This document shows positions 15,146 to 23,565 of a DNA stretch of 64,000 nt, in pieces. The stretch is from Actinobacteria bacterium OV320 (GTDB lineage: Bacteria > Actinomycetota > Actinomycetes > Streptomycetales > Streptomycetaceae). The DNA is taken from NCBI GenBank assembly GCA_001298545.1, contig LJCX01000028.1, positions 1-64,000 of the forward strand. Direction: 5' to 3'. The translations under genes were made by a program, and so were the position numbers. The notes beneath the pieces are model-generated. The model ran no database searches, was not told where the DNA came from, and worked only from the letters and a program-made list of their open reading frames with translations. Numbering within the stretch: the stretch's first letter is position 1; each line of letters opens with the position of its first letter.

Positions 15146-15751
15146 TCACGGCCCGGTCAGGTGCCCCTGCACGACCGGTGCCACGCGCGCGATGATCAGC
15201 TCCAGGTCCGCCGAGGCCAGCGGCTCCACCTTGATCACGTACCGCAGCATCGCGCAGCCCACCAGCTGCGCCGCCGCGAGCTCGGCGCGCAGCTCGGCGT
15301 CCGGCAGATCGAGCCGGCCGGCGATCCGGCGCAGCACCTGGGTGGCGACCAGGCGGCGGAAGACGGCGGCCGCGGTGTCGTTGTTCACGGCCGAGCGCAC
15401 GATCGCCAGGAGGGGCTTGCGGGTCGTCGGGTTCTCCCAGATGCCGAGGACGAAGCGGGCGAGCCGCTCGCCGACCTGGTCCAGCGGGCCGTCGGCGACC
15501 GCTTCCGGGGCGCCCAGCGCGGGCCCGAAGGCGACCTCGACGGCCGCCTCGAAGATCTGCTCCTTGGTGCCGAAGTAGTGGTGCACCAGGGCCGGGTCCA
15601 CGCCGGCGGCCTTCGCGATACCGCGTACGGACGTCTTGTCGTAGCCCCGCTCGGAGAACTCCTCGCGGGCGGCCGTCAGGATCAGGTCCCTGGTGTCCGC
15701 CGACTCCGAACGAGGGGGGCGGCCGCGCTTGCGGGCGGTGACGCCGGTCAT
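15146..15751 (-). CDS. TetR-family transcriptional regulator
   Basis: The 201-residue protein has the TetR N-terminal helix-turn-helix: RDLILTAAREEFSERGYDKTSVRGIAKAAG spans residues about 21-50, followed by VDPALVHHYFGTKEQIFEAA. An all-helical ligand domain follows. The end resembles the TetR_C group found in actinomycetes. Its start overlaps the end of the sugar-isomerase gene by four bases, so the two are co-transcribed and translationally coupled. Regulated genes are unknown. The leader between ilvD and this gene carries short CCGCATCCAAGC direct repeats. Confidence 0.92.
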   Translation of the reverse strand: MTGVTARKRGRPPRSESADTRDLILTAAREEFSERGYDKTSVRGIAKAAGVDPALVHHYFGTKEQIFEAAVEVAFGPALGAPEAVADGPLDQVGERLARFVLGIWENPTTRKPLLAIVRSAVNNDTAAAVFRRLVATQVLRRIAGRLDLPDAELRAELAAAQLVGCAMLRYVIKVEPLASADLELIIARVAPVVQGHLTGP

Positions 15752-16650
15752 CGGCGGGGCACCTTCGCCTTGGGGGACGTCGCGGGGGACGTCGTGGGGG
15801 AAGTCGCGGATGACGGGGCTGACGGGGCCGAGGGGGCCGTCGACGAGGCGGAGGCCAGGTGCAGGCGCGTGAAGGCCAGGGCTTCCGCCAGGTCGGCCTC
15901 ACGTTCGGCGCTCGACATCGCGCGCCGCGTGTTGACCTCGATGACGACATGCCCGTCGAAGCCGGTCAGCGCGAGCCGTTCCAGCAGCTCGGCGCAGGGC
16001 TGGGCGCCGCGGCCGGGGACCAGGTGCTCGTCCTTCGCCGAACCGTTTCCGTCGGCGAGGTGGACGTGGCCCAGGCGGTCGCCCATGCGGTCGATCATCT
16101 GCATCGCGTCCGCGCGGGCCGTGGAGGCGTGGCTGAGATCGATCGTGAAGTGCCGGTAGTCGTCCTTCGTGACGTCCCAGTCGGGCGCGTACGCGAGCAT
16201 CTCGCGGTCGCGGTAGCGCCAGGGGTACATGTTCTCGACGGCGAACCGTACGTCCGTCTCGTCCGCCATCCGCCAGATGCCCGTGACGAAGTCCCGCGCG
16301 TACTGGCGCTGCCAGCGGAACGGCGGGTGGACGACGACCGTGCTCGCGCCGAGCTTCTCCGCCGCCGCCCGGGCCCGCTGGAGCTTGGTCCACGGGTCGG
16401 TCGACCACACCCGCTGGGTGATGAGCAGGCAGGGAGCGTGGACGGCGAGGATCGGGATCCGGTGGTAGTCGCTGAGTCTGCGCAGCGCGTCGATGTCCTG
16501 GCTGACGGGGTCGTTCCAGACCATGACCTCGACGCCGTCGTATCCGAGGCGCGCGGCGATCTCGAACGCCGTCGCCGTCGACTCCGGGTAGACCGAGGCC
16601 GTCGACAGGGCGACCTTCGCATCCGGGATCCGCACGACTGGCTCTGCCAT
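15748..16650 (-). CDS. Sugar phosphate isomerase/epimerase (xylose isomerase-like TIM barrel)
   Basis: The 300-residue protein has the AP-endonuclease 2/xylose isomerase-like barrel. Seen in order are VEVMVWNDPVSQD, VHAPCLL, VVVHPPFRWQ, VENMYP, FTIDLSHAS, GHVHLADGNG and VIEVNTRRA, carrying the usual metal-ligating Glu, Asp and His residues. The substrate cannot be told. The C-terminal 30 residues are a Ser/Pro/Thr-rich low-complexity tail. The ATG lacks a Shine-Dalgarno; TAACCT (16663-16658) seven bases upstream suggests a leaderless transcript. The downstream TetR gene overlaps its stop. Confidence 0.87.
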   Translation of the reverse strand: MAEPVVRIPDAKVALSTASVYPESTATAFEIAARLGYDGVEVMVWNDPVSQDIDALRRLSDYHRIPILAVHAPCLLITQRVWSTDPWTKLQRARAAAEKLGASTVVVHPPFRWQRQYARDFVTGIWRMADETDVRFAVENMYPWRYRDREMLAYAPDWDVTKDDYRHFTIDLSHASTARADAMQMIDRMGDRLGHVHLADGNGSAKDEHLVPGRGAQPCAELLERLALTGFDGHVVIEVNTRRAMSSAEREADLAEALAFTRLHLASASSTAPSAPSAPSSATSPTTSPATSPKAKVPRR

Positions 16651-16798
16651 GGGGGACAGGTTACGGGGTGAGGTCACCCGGGTGCCGGGCCCCGGGCCGC
16701 CGTTGTGGTGTTCGCCACGGGAGGGTGCGGGTACGCCCCGGGACTCGTGCCCGCGCGGCGGAGTGGGCCCTGTCACGGGCGGGCGCCGCGCGGGTCCG

Positions 16799-17731
16799 TC
16801 ACTCCGACGCCATGTGATCGAGTTTGCGCAGGATGACGCCCTCCCTGAGCGCCCATGGGCAGATCTCCAGGTTCTCCACACCGAAGAGGTCCATCGCCCC
16901 CTCCGCGACCAGCGCGCCCGCCAGGAGCTGGTTGGCGCGGCCCTCGGAGACGCCCGGGAGCTCCGCTCGCTGCGCGGTCGTCATGCCCGCCAGACGGGGC
17001 ACCCAGGCCTCGAGCGACTCGCGCTTGAGCTGCCGCTGCGCGTACGGGCCGTCGATGGAGCGGGCGGCGCCGGCGATGCGGGCGAGCTGCTTGAACGTCT
17101 TCGAGGTGGCGACGACGTGGTCGGGGGCGCCGAAGCGCTTGAACTCCCCCACCGTGCGGGCGATCTGCGCACGGGCGTGGCGGCGCACGGCCCGTATGTC
17201 CTCGGGGTCGGGCGGGTCGCCGGGCAGCCAGCCCGCGGTGAGCCGGCCGGCCCCGAGCGGCAGCGAGACGGCCGCGTCGGGCTCCTCGTCGATGCCGTAG
17301 GCGATCTCCAGGGAGCCGCCGCCGATGTCCAGGACCAGCAGCTTCCCGGCGGACCAGCCGAACCAGCGGCGGGCGGCGAGGAAGGTGAGCCGGGCCTCCT
17401 CGGCGCCGGTGAGGACCTGGAGCTCGACGCCGGTCTCGGCCTGCACGCGCGCGAGGACGTCGTCGGCGTTGCTGGCCTCGCGCACGGCGGAGGTCGCGAA
17501 CGGCAGCAGGTCCTCCACGCCCTTGTCCTCGGCGGCCTGAAGTGCCTCCTGGATCACGGCGATCAGTTTGTCGACGCCCTCCGGACCGATCGCGCCGTCC
17601 TCGTCGAGGAGTTGGGCAAGGCGCAGTTCCACCTTGTGCGAGTGCGCCGGCAGGGGGCACGCGCCCGGGTGTGCGTCCACCACCAGCAGATGCACCGTGT
17701 TCGATCCCACGTCGAGGACACCGAGTCTCAT
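16799..17731 (-). CDS. Ppx/GppA-family exopolyphosphatase
   Basis: The 310-residue protein belongs to the ASKHA-fold Ppx/GppA family, which removes phosphate from inorganic polyphosphate or from pppGpp. The phosphate loops are visible as VLDVGSNTVHLLV near the start and LVLDIGGGSLEIAYG near residue 140, with the conserved ATSAVREASNA between them. Length matches the short actinobacterial Ppx without the HD domain. The start MRLGVLDVGSN begins the fold directly. TAGCGT seven bases upstream and no Shine-Dalgarno suggest leaderless initiation. It is divergent from the Cys-rich protein gene. Confidence 0.9.
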   Translation of the reverse strand: MRLGVLDVGSNTVHLLVVDAHPGACPLPAHSHKVELRLAQLLDEDGAIGPEGVDKLIAVIQEALQAAEDKGVEDLLPFATSAVREASNADDVLARVQAETGVELQVLTGAEEARLTFLAARRWFGWSAGKLLVLDIGGGSLEIAYGIDEEPDAAVSLPLGAGRLTAGWLPGDPPDPEDIRAVRRHARAQIARTVGEFKRFGAPDHVVATSKTFKQLARIAGAARSIDGPYAQRQLKRESLEAWVPRLAGMTTAQRAELPGVSEGRANQLLAGALVAEGAMDLFGVENLEICPWALREGVILRKLDHMASE

Positions 17732-17802
17732 GTAGGGAACGCTACTGCCCACGGGGACCTCGGCCGTCCCCGAAGCGGCCCCCGGCGACTTACCCTGGAC
17801 GA

Positions 17803-18681
17803 GTGCCAAAGACGAACAAGGCGAAGACCGACAAATCGACCGGCGGTTCTTCGCGGGCGAAGCCGGTGAAGCCACCGAAGAAGTCGAACAAGGCCCAGGC
17901 AGCGGCAGCGAAGGCGCCGGCCGCGGACGAGAAGGGTCTCGATTTCGCACGCGCGTGGGTGGAGTTCCCCGACCCGGCGGACGACGAACAGGTCTTCCGG
18001 TGCGATCTGACCTGGCTGACCTCTCGCTGGAACTGCATCTTCGGCAGCGGCTGCCAGGGCATCCAGCCTGGCCGCGCGGCCGACGGCTGCTGCACCCTGG
18101 GCGCCCACTTCTCCGACGAGGACGACGAGAAGCGCGTCGCCGGTCATGTGGCGCGGCTCACGCCGGACATCTGGCAGCACCACGACGAGGGCGTCCGGGA
18201 CGGCTGGGTCTCGGAGGACGACGAGGGCTCCCGCCAGACCCGCCCGTTCAACGGCTCGTGCATCTTCCAGAACCGCCCCGGTTTCGCGGGCGGCGCGGGC
18301 TGCTCGCTGCACATCCTGGCTCTCAAGGAGGGCCGCGAGCCGCTGGAGACCAAGCCGGACGTCTGCTGGCAGCTGCCGGTGCGCCGGACGTACGACTGGA
18401 TCGACCGGCCCGACGACACGCGCGTGCTCCAGGTGTCGATCGGTGAGTACGACCGCCGCGGCTGGGGGCCGGGCGGCCATGACCTGCACTGGTGGTGCAC
18501 GTCCGCGACCTCGGCACACGGCGCGGGCGACCCGGTGTACGTCTCCTATCGCCCGGAGCTGACCGAGCTGATGGGCAAGGCCGGCTACGACCGCCTGGTC
18601 GAGCTGTGCGAACAACGCCTCGCCTCGCAGCTCCCGCTGCTGGCACCTCATCCGGCGGACCCGGCGAACGCGCAGGGCTGA
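17803..18681 (+). CDS. Cys-rich protein with a YkgJ-like metal-binding cluster
   Basis: The 292-residue protein starts with about 45 Lys/Ala-rich residues (KTNKAKTDKS, KPVKPPKKSNKAQ), then a conserved-looking globular part. That part is rich in Cys, Trp and His: a CDLTWL, SRWNCIFGSGCQG and DGCCTLGAHF cluster, then SCIFQNRPGFAGGAGCSLH, KPDVCW and HWWCTSATSAHG. The spacing resembles zinc/iron-chelating (YkgJ/DUF3109-like) proteins, but the match is by eye. The GTG start is supported by TACCCT six bases upstream (leaderless). No neighbour gives a role. Confidence 0.75.
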   Translation: MPKTNKAKTDKSTGGSSRAKPVKPPKKSNKAQAAAAKAPAADEKGLDFARAWVEFPDPADDEQVFRCDLTWLTSRWNCIFGSGCQGIQPGRAADGCCTLGAHFSDEDDEKRVAGHVARLTPDIWQHHDEGVRDGWVSEDDEGSRQTRPFNGSCIFQNRPGFAGGAGCSLHILALKEGREPLETKPDVCWQLPVRRTYDWIDRPDDTRVLQVSIGEYDRRGWGPGGHDLHWWCTSATSAHGAGDPVYVSYRPELTELMGKAGYDRLVELCEQRLASQLPLLAPHPADPANAQG

Positions 18682-18821
18682 GCGGCCGGCGGGCACAGGG
18701 GTCGGCGGGCTGAGGGGCTGAGGGGTCGGCTCGGCGGGCCGAGGGGCCGCCGGCCTGACGCGCCCAGCCCCTCGCCCCTGTGGGACGGCCGGGATCCCCG
18801 CACGCGGGCCCCCTCGGGCCG

Positions 18822-18859
18822 TGCCGCCTGCACCGCCTGCACCGCCTGCACCGCCTGCG
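18822..18859. repeat. 9-bp tandem repeat (GCACCGCCT)n
   Basis: Four nearly exact copies of CTGCACCGC lie immediately beyond the stop of the sigma-like gene. The array looks like a slippage-prone microsatellite in non-coding DNA. Confidence 0.85.
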
Positions 18860-18867
18860 GCCGACTT

Positions 18868-20655
18868 CTACGACGTCGCCGGGCTCGGCGGGTCGCTGTC
18901 GTCGGACGGCGGGGTCGGATCCTCCGAGGCGGTCGGGGTCGGGTCGCCCGGTGTGGGCTCCGGGTCGGACGGGGACGGCGGATCGGTCGGTGTGGGATCC
19001 GGGGAGGACGGCGTCGTGGGCGTCGGTTCCGGGTCGGACGGCGAGGGCGGGCCGCCGGGGCCGCCCGGTCCTGGGCCGTTGCCCGGGTCCGAGGGGCCGG
19101 GCGCGGTGCCGTAGCCCTCGATGGAGACGACGGCGCCCGCCGGGGCGACGGCCACGCGCGCGTGCCAGTGCCCGGAGGGCTCGCGCAGATGATCGACGTA
19201 CATCTTGATCGTCACCGACTCGCCGGGCTTCAGCGTGCCCGTGGAACGGCTCGGGTAGAGCCAGGAGGCCGCCGTGCTGGCCGACCAGCGGACCGGCCCG
19301 TCGGCGTCGGCCGCCGCGGTGAGGGTGATGAGGGTGGTGTCGCCCCTGTGGGTGGCCGTCACGGAGAGCTTGCCGGCGGCGCTCCTGCCGAGTCCCGAGA
19401 CGCTGACGACCTCCACGGAGACATCCGGTCCGTCGCCCTTGGGGAGGTCGGTCCCGGGGCGGGTGCTGGCGTTCCCCGCGTTCTCGTAGCCGCCGACCGT
19501 CTCGCCGTCGAGGCTGTCGGGGCCCTGCGCCTCGCTGGCGCTGGCCGAGCGCCCCTCGACCCCCTCCCCCGTCGGTGTGCCCCGGTAGGCCGCCCACAGG
19601 GCGAGCACGGGAGCGGCGACGACGGTGGCGACGACGGTCGTGGTGACGGCACGCGCGCGGAGTCGCTCACGGCGGGCGGCCCGGTCCTTGGGGTCCATCG
19701 GGAAGCCCCGCCGGTCGTAGCGCGGTGCGGCGGCTCCCCGCGCGCGGGGGAGGTGGCCCATGGCCACGTGCAGCTCCGCGCGGGGCGCCGACAGGACGGG
19801 CAGCTCGGCGGGGGTGACACCGGCGCCGGGCCAGCGGCCGGGGACGGCGCGTTCGGCGGCCCGGCGGCAGCGCGGGCAGTCGTCGACGTGCCGGACGAGC
19901 TCGCGGCGCAGGGCGGCGCTGAGCACGAGCTGGTTCTCGCCGGTGAGACGGGCCACACCGGGACAGCCGCCGGTCTCGACGACGGCGAGCGCCGCGCGCG
20001 TGCGCTCGACCTCGCAGGCGGCGGAGGCGAGCAGTTCGCGGGCGGCGGCCAGGTCCTTGCCGAGGACGGCGGCGACCTCGTGGGGGGCGAGGTGGTGGCG
20101 TACGGCGAGTTCGAGCGCCTCGCGCTGTTCCGGGGTGGTGCCGGCGGCCTCCGGCCAGGCGAGCCGGGTCAGCTCACGCCGGCGCTGTTCCCTGGCCTCG
20201 TCGGAGGCGGGCGGGCCGGCCGAGGCCGTGGCGGTCGGGGCGCCCGTGGCCGTCGCGGGCTTCGCACCCGGCTGCCGGCGGGCGCGGTTGCGGGTCGCCG
20301 CGTGCGTGCCCTGACGTTTCTGCGCGCTCTGACGTTTCTGCTTGGCCTCGGTGAGCTTGCGCAGGCACGCCCAGCGGGCCAGCGCGTAGAGCCAGGCCCG
20401 GCGGTCGCCCGCCGCTTCGGGGCCGCGCTGGCCACGCCGTTCGGCGAACGCGAGGACGTCACCCAGGGCGGCGGTGGCGGCTTCGTGGTCGCACAGGACG
20501 GACAGGCAGTAGGTGAACAGGCCGTCCAGGTAGGGCTCGTAGCGCGCGGGAGGTCGCTGCGCGAGCGTGCGCGCCGCAGCGCCGTCGCGCGCCTCCCGGT
20601 GCGCCCGGTGTGCGCCGGTCGTGCGGGTCGAGATTTCCGGGCTGCTGCTCATCAC
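18868..20655 (-). CDS. ECF-sigma-like protein fused to a zinc-finger motif, one membrane segment and an extracytoplasmic tail
   Basis: The 595-residue protein begins with a sigma region 2-like stretch (about 35-105: YEPYLDGLFTYCLSVL, RAWLYALARWACLRKL). A basic linker and a region 4-like stretch follow (about 165-225: TPEQREALELAVRHHLAPHE). Next comes an HVDDCPRCRRAAE motif (about 263-275) like the HxxxCxxC of zinc-binding anti-sigma factors. A membrane helix sits near 340-360, and then comes an extracytoplasmic part ending in Pro/Thr/Asp repeats (PSDPEPTP, DPTPTDPPSP). It thus joins sigma-like and anti-sigma-like parts in one chain. It may be a membrane-bound sensor or regulator that has lost true sigma activity. 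Streptomycetes carry similar proteins of unknown role. Confidence 0.75.
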   Translation of the reverse strand: MMSSSPEISTRTTGAHRAHREARDGAAARTLAQRPPARYEPYLDGLFTYCLSVLCDHEAATAALGDVLAFAERRGQRGPEAAGDRRAWLYALARWACLRKLTEAKQKRQSAQKRQGTHAATRNRARRQPGAKPATATGAPTATASAGPPASDEAREQRRRELTRLAWPEAAGTTPEQREALELAVRHHLAPHEVAAVLGKDLAAARELLASAACEVERTRAALAVVETGGCPGVARLTGENQLVLSAALRRELVRHVDDCPRCRRAAERAVPGRWPGAGVTPAELPVLSAPRAELHVAMGHLPRARGAAAPRYDRRGFPMDPKDRAARRERLRARAVTTTVVATVVAAPVLALWAAYRGTPTGEGVEGRSASASEAQGPDSLDGETVGGYENAGNASTRPGTDLPKGDGPDVSVEVVSVSGLGRSAAGKLSVTATHRGDTTLITLTAAADADGPVRWSASTAASWLYPSRSTGTLKPGESVTIKMYVDHLREPSGHWHARVAVAPAGAVVSIEGYGTAPGPSDPGNGPGPGGPGGPPSPSDPEPTPTTPSSPDPTPTDPPSPSDPEPTPGDPTPTASEDPTPPSDDSDPPSPATS

Positions 20656-20927
20656 CCGTGCGACCGTAGGCGGCGCGGAACTAGGTCTTCTTGTCCCTTG
20701 AGTCCTTTTAATCCGTACGGGTGAAACGATCCCTCATAAGGGGACCGTAAAGGGGGGTCCCATGGCTCGTTCGTGACGGGGCGTGGCCAAAACACAAGGG
20801 GTGCCTGTCCTTTCCTGGGGCGCGCGGGCCCGCACGGGACGACGAAGAGGCACTCGGGACGGGCCCGGGCGAGGCCGGTTGTCCACAGGCGCGTCCGGCT
20901 GTCGGTGGCGGCGGTTACGGTTTCCCC

Positions 20928-22337
20928 ATGGCTGCCCGCACGAAGACCACCAAGGACCGTCCGTCCTACCGCTGCACGGAGTGCGGCTGGCAGACGGCCA
21001 AGTGGCTCGGCCGCTGCCCCGAGTGCCAGGCCTGGGGGACGGTCGAGGAGTACGGCACGCCCGCGGTCCGTACGACGACGCCGGGGCGCGTCACGACGTC
21101 CGCCCTGCCCATCGGCCAGGTCGACGGGCGGACGGCCACCGCCCGCCCCACCGGTGTGCCCGAGCTGGACCGCGTGCTGGGCGGCGGACTCGTACCGGGC
21201 GCGGTCGTCCTGCTCGCCGGCGAGCCGGGCGTCGGCAAGTCGACCCTCCTGCTGGACGTGGCGGCCAAGTCGGCGAGCGACGAACACCGCACGCTGTATG
21301 TGACCGGCGAGGAATCGGCCTCCCAGGTCCGCATGCGCGCCGACCGCATCGGCGCCATCGACGACCACCTGTACCTGGCCGCCGAGACCGATCTGGCGGC
21401 CGTCCTGGGCCACTTGGACGCGGTGAAGCCCTCGCTGCTGATCATGGACTCGGTGCAGACCGTGGCCTCCCCGGAGATCGACGGAGCGCCCGGCGGCATG
21501 GCCCAGGTCCGCGAGGTCGCCGGCGCCCTGATCCGCGCCTCCAAGGAACGCGGCATGTCCACGCTTCTGGTGGGCCATGTCACGAAGGACGGCGCGATCG
21601 CCGGCCCCCGCCTCCTCGAACACCTCGTGGACGTCGTGCTGAGCTTCGAGGGGGACCGCCACGCGCGCCTGCGCCTGGTGCGGGGCGTCAAGAACCGCTA
21701 CGGCGCCACCGACGAGGTCGGCTGCTTCGAACTGCACGACGAGGGCATTACGGGCCTTGCCGACCCAAGCGGACTTTTCCTGACTCGACGTGACGAACCG
21801 GTCCCGGGTACCTGTCTGACGGTCACCCTGGAGGGCCGCCGCCCCCTGGTCGCCGAGGTGCAGGCCCTCACCGTCGACTCGCAGATCCCCTCACCCCGCC
21901 GCACGACGTCCGGCCTGGAGACCTCCCGGGTCTCGATGATGCTGGCGGTCCTGGAGCAGCGCGGCAAGATCAGCGCACTGGGCAAGCGGGACATCTACTC
22001 GGCGACGGTCGGCGGAGTGAAGCTCTCGGAGCCCGCCGCGGACCTGGCGATCGCCCTCGCCCTGGCCTCCGCCGCGAGCGACACCCCGCTGCCCAAGAAC
22101 CTGGTCGCGATCGGCGAAGTCGGCCTCGCGGGCGAGGTCAGACGGGTCACGGGCGTCCAGCGCAGGCTCTCGGAGGCACACCGTCTGGGCTTCACCCACG
22201 CGCTCGTGCCGAGCGATCCCGGCAAGATCCCCGCGGGCATGAAGGTCCTGGAAGTCGCGGACATAGGGGACGCCCTGCGGGTCCTGCCGCGCTCCCGTCG
22301 ACGAGACGCCCCACGGGATGCGGAGGAGCGCCGGTAG
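20928..22337 (+). CDS. radA: DNA repair protein RadA (Sms)
   Basis: The 469-residue protein is a RecA-like ATPase that helps branch migration in recombinational repair. The N-terminal zinc finger is CTECGWQTAKWLGRCPEC, Walker A GEPGVGKST, the RadA-specific KNRYG motif is in RGVKNRYGATDEVG, and the C-terminal Lon-protease-like domain is intact. No Shine-Dalgarno precedes the ATG, but TACGGT six bases upstream fits a leaderless message. disA follows after 80 bases on the same strand. The radA-disA order is widely conserved, and in Bacillus RadA is reported to inhibit DisA. Confidence 0.96.
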   Translation: MAARTKTTKDRPSYRCTECGWQTAKWLGRCPECQAWGTVEEYGTPAVRTTTPGRVTTSALPIGQVDGRTATARPTGVPELDRVLGGGLVPGAVVLLAGEPGVGKSTLLLDVAAKSASDEHRTLYVTGEESASQVRMRADRIGAIDDHLYLAAETDLAAVLGHLDAVKPSLLIMDSVQTVASPEIDGAPGGMAQVREVAGALIRASKERGMSTLLVGHVTKDGAIAGPRLLEHLVDVVLSFEGDRHARLRLVRGVKNRYGATDEVGCFELHDEGITGLADPSGLFLTRRDEPVPGTCLTVTLEGRRPLVAEVQALTVDSQIPSPRRTTSGLETSRVSMMLAVLEQRGKISALGKRDIYSATVGGVKLSEPAADLAIALALASAASDTPLPKNLVAIGEVGLAGEVRRVTGVQRRLSEAHRLGFTHALVPSDPGKIPAGMKVLEVADIGDALRVLPRSRRRDAPRDAEERR

Positions 22338-22417
22338 ACTTTGCCCTGGTCTCGCCCGTCCGTACGAAACGAGTGCGCGAAACGGGGGCATCCCAGACCT
22401 GTGACCGGAGGAGTGCA

Positions 22418-23542
22418 GTGGCAGCCAACGACCGGGCGGCAGCTCCCGGAAAGTCCGGTGGGAGTTCCGGTGCCGACGGCCTGATGCGCGCCGCGCTGAG
22501 CGCGGTGGCTCCCGGCACGGCCCTGCGCGACGGCCTGGAGCGGATCCTTCGCGGCAACACCGGCGGACTCATCGTGCTGGGCTCCGACAAGACGGTCGAG
22601 TCGATGTGCACGGGCGGGTTCGTCCTGGACGTGGAGTTCGCGGCCACGCGCCTGCGTGAGCTGTGCAAGCTCGACGGCGGCATCGTGGTCTCCTCCGACC
22701 TGTCGAAGATCCTCCGGGCCGGCGTCCAGCTGGTGCCGGACCCCACGATCCCCACGGAGGAGACGGGCACCCGGCACCGCACGGCGGACCGGGTCAGCAA
22801 GCAGGTCGGCTTCCCGATCGTCTCCGTCTCCCAGTCCATGCGGCTGATCGCCCTGTACGTCGACGGCCAGCGCCGCGTCCTGGAGGACTCCGCGGCGATC
22901 CTGTCCCGCGCGAACCAGGCGCTCGCGACCCTGGAGCGCTACAAGCTCCGCCTGGACGAGGTCGCGGGAACGTTGTCAGCGCTGGAGATCGAGGACCTGG
23001 TGACGGTCCGGGACGTCTCCGCGGTGGCCCAGCGCCTGGAGATGGTGCGCCGCATCGCCACCGAAATCGCCGAATACGTGGTCGAACTGGGCACGGACGG
23101 GCGGCTGCTCGCCCTCCAGCTCGACGAGTTGATCGCGGGCGTGGAGCCGGAGCGCGAGCTGGTGGTCCGGGACTACGTTCCCGAGCCCACGGCCAAGCGC
23201 TCCCGCACGGTCGACGAGGCGCTGTACGAGCTGAACGCGCTCAGTCACGCCGAGCTCCTCGAACTGTCCACGGTGGCCCGCGCGTTGGGCTACACCGGCT
23301 CTCCCGAGGCCCTCGATTCGGCGGTCTCGCCCCGCGGCTTCCGCCTGCTGGCGAAGGTGCCGCGGCTGCCCGGCGCGATCATCGACCGTCTCGTCGAGCA
23401 CTTCGGCGGCCTCCAGAAGCTCCTCGCCGCGAGCGTCGACGACCTTCAGACGGTGGACGGCGTGGGCGAGGCACGGGCCCGGAGCGTCCGCGAGGGACTG
23501 TCACGGCTGGCGGAGTCGTCGATCCTGGAGCGGTACGTCTAG
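22418..23542 (+). CDS. disA: DNA integrity scanning diadenylate cyclase (c-di-AMP synthase)
   Basis: The 374-residue protein makes c-di-AMP from two ATP molecules and reports on DNA branch structures. The diadenylate cyclase motifs are LDGGIV with Asp86 (family consensus DGA) and RHR at 119-121. A helical spine follows, and then C-terminal helix-hairpin-helix DNA-binding motifs (VPRLPGAIIDRLVEHFG and VDGVGEARARSVREGL). The GTG start is fixed by GGAGGAG (22407-22413). In streptomycetes DisA is the only known c-di-AMP synthase and affects osmotic balance, growth and spore germination. Confidence 0.96.
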   Translation: MAANDRAAAPGKSGGSSGADGLMRAALSAVAPGTALRDGLERILRGNTGGLIVLGSDKTVESMCTGGFVLDVEFAATRLRELCKLDGGIVVSSDLSKILRAGVQLVPDPTIPTEETGTRHRTADRVSKQVGFPIVSVSQSMRLIALYVDGQRRVLEDSAAILSRANQALATLERYKLRLDEVAGTLSALEIEDLVTVRDVSAVAQRLEMVRRIATEIAEYVVELGTDGRLLALQLDELIAGVEPERELVVRDYVPEPTAKRSRTVDEALYELNALSHAELLELSTVARALGYTGSPEALDSAVSPRGFRLLAKVPRLPGAIIDRLVEHFGGLQKLLAASVDDLQTVDGVGEARARSVREGLSRLAESSILERYV

Positions 23543-23565
23543 CCGGTCGACACCTCCGGGCCGCT

